DNA of 64,000 nt from Capitulum mitella (Eukaryota; Arthropoda; Thecostraca; Pollicipedomorpha; Pollicipedidae), in the NCBI GenBank assembly GCA_030062745.1, contig CP099843.1, forward strand, positions 5,457,001-5,521,000. The letters run 5' to 3'. Position 1 is the first letter of the stretch; each line of letters begins with the position of its first letter. Below, piece after piece: positions 60,001 to 64,000 of this stretch. The notes under the pieces are model-generated. The model worked only from the letters and a program-made list of their open reading frames with translations. It was not told the DNA's origin and searched no databases. The position numbers and the translations under genes were made by a program.

Positions 60001-61309
60001 GGTCAACGTTGCTGAAGAGCGCCTGATGGGCCCGAACTTTTGGAGCCTCACGAGACGCCCCTCCGGAGTGCTGTTTAAACTAGAAGTTTTGCCACACGCG
60101 GGATACGCGTGGATACCTGCAGAGGACGTCTCCGCCCGGGGAGTCAAACGAACACTTTAAATTTCTATGATGAGCACCAAGGGATGAAGAGAAATGGCGC
60201 ATTAGTTTTTGACACAGCGAGATCATGCCGTTTTGGCGAACTGAAAACTTTTGACGGCGGTGACTATTCCTTTACTCGCTCTGTTGATCGCGCATGACTC
60301 AGCTGGGTCCGTGAGAACAGTTTCGAGCTTCTCAAAACGAATAGGCTTCTGTCAACGGCATTGAGCCAACAAGACGCGGCGGATGAGCTGTTTACTTGCT
60401 TTGCCTATCGATCCAGCCTCCATTGAGCTCCGCCGTAGCAAGGGAGGATGAGTAACGGTAGCCTGCAGTTCGGTTTTATTTACTCGCCGCGGCAGCGATA
60501 AAAACAGAAATGAAAAACATGAAAACCATTGGGAAAGGTGCGGTCTGGACACTTTTCCCTTTAAAAGCTGAAATATAGCTAACATCGTTTGCGTTCATCA
60601 CCAGTTTCGTCTAATTTTGCCAGCTGTGAACTGTGCCGCCTGGTGCGAAGTAAAGAGAACTGCGTCGATCTACGGTGCGACCTGGATCCACATCGAACAC
60701 GCAACTCGTCCACGTATTGTCCGTGGTTTCTCACTAACTTCATAGCGGGGCTTTACAGGCTTTCAGCTGCGTGGCGGAAATGGCTGCCGTCAGTAGCTCG
60801 TGCAGCCCTGACTCGGGAGACTCGGGATGACTCGGACTCGGGGAGACGGGGGACTCGGAAGACGTCGTTCCGGGAGCGCGAGCCCGGGTTTTTGTGCGCT
60901 GCAATCTCTCGCTGTGGGATGCTCATTCGGGAGAGCGAATTCTCCGTCAGCGGGGGCCGTCAGGGACGCGGTTTTATGAAACAGCCGGGGTCCGAACCAT
61001 TTTGCCGGACCCGCCATCCAATTCGACCCACAATGGTTCCCTCCCTTCACGTTTCGGCGAGCCGATTGGCACGGTAGGGGCCGGCTGTCGCGCAGATGAA
61101 GTCATTTCTGGCGAGAGAGACGAAAGTGTTTTTTGCGTCGCTGGTTCGTAAAGCTTTGGCATTTTCCCAGTGGTTAAGTTTCACGGCCTGAGGAAAACGT
61201 GCATCAACGTGTCGTACTCCGAGATGTTGATAAGTAGGATTTACTGAGCTCACTACCACCAGCGTAAAAACATTTCCAAAACTGGTATGGACCAGACTTG
61301 TGCTTGATT

Positions 61310-61680
61310 CCACTTCGGGGAGAAACGATTCCGAATCCGAACCATAGCTTGTTGAATCGATTCTGGTTCTGACTCAACGGAGTTCTTCAGAACTAAATCG
61401 TTTCCGATACCTACAAAGAATATAGGAATCGAAATGTCGGATGAAAAATTCTACAAAAAAAAATCGGAATGAAACATCTCAATTTCGGATTCGATTCCAT
61501 AAAGGTTCACTGGACTGGGTTAATCCATTAAAATCGATTCCAATTTTTATTCCTCAGGAACTGTAAAATTTAACTCCAACCCTGATTCCGGCGTTTATCA
61601 GTAGAATCGATTCCGACTCTGGCTCTGGCCGGAACGGAATCGACTCCGGAGTTAATTTTGAATCCGACGAAATCAAGCAA
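61310..61680. repeat. Degenerate GATTCCGA/GGAATCGA low-complexity region
   Basis: The words gattccga, aatcgattc, ggaatcg and gattctgg recur on both strands across about 370 bp. Neighbouring copies are often inverted (for example aatcgattcc). No coding frame survives. Origin and function are unknown. Confidence 0.65.
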
Positions 61681-62064
61681 GAGCTTTACGAGCATTTAAA
61701 AAATTCGATGGCCACGGCCGTGTTTCCCATAGATTTACTTGAAAATTGCGAAAAAGCATGGGAGGCATAGTCCCCGGTCCCCACGATTTTACGCCTATGG
61801 AATCAAGCACAAATCTGGGCTAAGGGCAGTGCCATTTTTCTGCAGCTTCTTCCCTAGCAACACCACAGCAGCATCGTAGAATCAATGTTAAAATTATTCA
61901 TGCTTGGTGGGGCAATTGTTCACTTGGTAGAGCCGATGCCCTACCTGCCTTATGTGCCACCACACATACAACGACTGCTCGTGAGAAGCTACATATCTGG
62001 GATGAAAACTGAACAAGTTTTGCATGCAATGGGTCGTAACTAAAAGCCAACGATAGTGCAAGCG

Positions 62065-62101
62065 CGAAGTCACTACCATCCAGAAGATGGCAGTGACTTC
62101 G
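62065..62101. repeat. 16-bp-arm hairpin
   Basis: The arms cgaagtcactaccatc (62065-62080) and gatggcagtgacttcg (62086-62101) pair with a single mismatch around a 5-base loop. The stem is too short for an animal microRNA precursor, so I call it only an inverted repeat. Confidence 0.75.
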
Positions 62102-64000
62102 TTTCTGATAGGACAAAACGATCACGTGTCGGCATGCCGCAGTCAAAGTAATGACGCACATCTACTTCCTCTTTGTAGATGATAACTGTGTCGTAGTTAT
62201 TCGCCACTCACCAATGCTATTTACCATGATATATTAAGTGTAATGATGATTTCGTTGGACACGCAACAACTCCAGATCCAATGTTGAAATTTTGTCTTCT
62301 GATCCATGCACGGTGTTTCTTCTGATGGATTCGGATCTGTTTTTCCTTGCCTCAGAGACAAAACTTTGTTGTCACCACAAAGCCGCCAAAAGTTGGGGCA
62401 CAAACAAGGACATTAGCAAGATACTGAGACGGACTTTTAAATAGAAATGTCAAATCTGGCGCGGAGGGTGTAGTATAGCACACTTTATAAATAATGCCGG
62501 CAAGCCCACTGACGCTCAAGTTGTCAAACGCATTGAAAAATGTCTCAAGCAACGACATTGTTAACCGTATGGTTACTGATGACAGGGCTATACGCTTATG
62601 GAAGCTAGTGGCGAGGGACAGTTCAAAGAAAATGTGCCAGATCCATACGTTGAGTGCTACCATATACATATATATGTATATACCAAACTGAATGCCACAG
62701 TTCAGCTAAAATTTAAAACTCAATGAAGATTCAGAAAACTTTCGTAAATATCTTCACACTTTGTCATATCATCTTTCTATTACGAGGTAAGTTCTGTTTT
62801 CCTCTGGTGTTTAGGGCATACACTGGACTTCGATTACTATTAGTTCTTTCAGATTTGTATATCTGAAGCGCCAAAAATTAAACTTGATTCCCTTGATCAA
62901 ATGAATGAACTTGGCTGTTTACATTTAGCTTCCAAGGGAACATGTTGGTGTGGTGGTCTCAGAAGAGCCGACTGCACTCATGTCCTGCAGCGTTTAAGAC
63001 CTGATGGTTGTCTGATGACATCGACATTGAAGCTAATATTTGCCACGTCAAGGATCTTCTCTTTATTTCACATTCCAGAAGGGAAGGTAGCAGTAATCTC
63101 ACCCTATACCGAAAGTAAGAAGTGGGACTAGTCTATCGTTTTGACGCTTCCTCCTAGATATCGTTACCATCGCCAAAATCCCATTGGGTAATATGGCAAA
63201 TTAACACAAAGCGGGCCGTTCCATGTAATATTTAACAAAGGAATCAAGAACAGGAAACATGGCTCCATGTTGCAAGACCCTGTATAAGCATATCTTAACT
63301 GTTTTAAGCACGCAGAAGTTACAAACATAATAAGATACGACCCCGTCATTTTTGAAGAAACACAACAAACGTAAAGTTTAAAACATACAAACGAGCTTTT
63401 TAGACCGATTCCAATATGTTGTATGCGATGAATTGGAAGTTATCATTTTTGTTGTCAAGACTGATATTTGAAAGTCGCCTCGCATACATGTGGAGTAACG
63501 TTTGTAAGTTCATCGCTACGAAAACGACTAATGTCATCGCTACGACTAACGACTACTAACGAATACTAACGATTACCGAAAGCCTTAAAGGAAATCGGAA
63601 TTTCTAGAAGAGCAGTTTCTCATGAAGACGGGAACCCTAGCCCAGTGGACGGGCCTCAGTCACGAGTGAGCCCCAGTATAGTTGGGACCTCAGTCTGTCG
63701 AAGGAAATGTCATGTGTTTTCAGGAACCCAGCTCTGTTATGGGCCCCAGCTCAGAGCAGAAGCTCAAGTCTAATAAACAACGCTCTCAAATCTGAATTTT
63801 TTGAACGCGCCACTGGCTTTGGAACAATGCCCCAGCACGGCTTCAAAAGCGCCCTGGGAATTTAAAGCGGCCCCTGGGTCTTTAGAGGAAACCCTACAGT
63901 TCTGAAAAGGCTCCTGACTTTTAAAACGGCTCTGAAGATACGGCAAGCCCACAGAAGAAGAAGAAGTTTCAGAAGAAAGGTTTGCATGAGTCCATGAGGA

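Larger units (their letters stand above)
57360..64000. other. 3' flank without a recognisable gene
   Basis: Both strands were examined for domain-like translations and none could be supported. Noted items are a cluster of homeodomain-like AT cores within 58110-58310 (for example ggcgttaataaatgattag), a GC-richer block at 59520-60010 with decayed frames, low-complexity gattccga words at 61310-61680, a hairpin at 62065-62101 and short ctaacga repeats at about 63520-63575. Confidence 0.6.

Noticed and set aside
59502..60010. Possible transposase remnant on the minus strand (DDGAIMHRTLPHWIAQ-like string)
   Set aside because: The resemblance to a mariner/Tc1-type catalytic block is faint, frames are broken and no ends were found. 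A translated search against transposases would decide.
61910..61945. tRNA A-box-like string on the + strand (gttcacttggtagagcc)
   Set aside because: No B-box or closing stem follows at the right distance, so it is not reported as a tRNA or SINE.
62065..62101. Hairpin as a microRNA precursor
   Set aside because: The stem of 16 bp is much shorter than animal microRNA precursors (about 22 bp or more plus a lower stem).

Overview
This 64 kb window is nuclear DNA of an animal, most likely an invertebrate and plausibly an arthropod. It holds a single recognisable protein gene, on the + strand: the 3' part of a class C G-protein-coupled receptor of the metabotropic glutamate receptor (mGluR) family. 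Thirteen coding exons (1962-54789) were placed by protein homology, splice-site sequence and codon phase, and every exon junction is phase-consistent. The first exon(s), encoding the signal peptide and roughly the first 125-130 residues, lie 5' of the window. The exons present encode 790 residues: most of the Venus-flytrap ligand domain, the nine-cysteine domain, seven membrane helices and a cytoplasmic tail.

The receptor has several unusual points. (1) The lysine that binds the distal carboxylate of glutamate in vertebrate receptors (K405 of human mGlu4) is leucine here, while most other visible pocket residues are kept. This suggests a member of the arthropod mXR/mangetout-type group with altered ligand choice. 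(2) The TGA that ends the tail at 54544 is followed, in the same frame, by 80 more protein-like codons ending at a TAG (54787) and in a possible class II PDZ ligand. (3) The intron after exon 7 has a GC rather than GT donor. (4) A degraded second copy of exon 7 sits in that same intron.

Layout: 1-1545 is an element with 107-bp terminal inverted repeats. 1962-2084 is exon 1. Intron 1 (2085-14762) holds a fold-back array of TTCGTA-type repeats, a TTAA-flanked element and a 20-bp minisatellite. Exons 2-3 are at 14763-15570. Intron 3 holds a TA array, CpG-rich islands and another TTAA element. Exons 4-8 fall between 26771 and 35739, exons 9-11 between 43715 and 45979, exon 12 at 51512-51646 and exon 13 from 54346. 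The region 3' of the gene holds CpG-rich sequence, a candidate poly(A) signal at 56410 and no further gene that I can support.

Six copies of three short non-autonomous elements (about 1.2-1.3 kb, TTAA-type ends, CCC...GGG termini, no transposase) fill much of the intron space and look piggyBac-like. One family is present in opposite orientations in introns 3 and 5, bracketing exons 4 and 5. Several of these elements are rich in AGGTCA/TGACCT half-sites. Most long open frames in the window arise from GC-rich or tandemly repeated DNA and are not genes.
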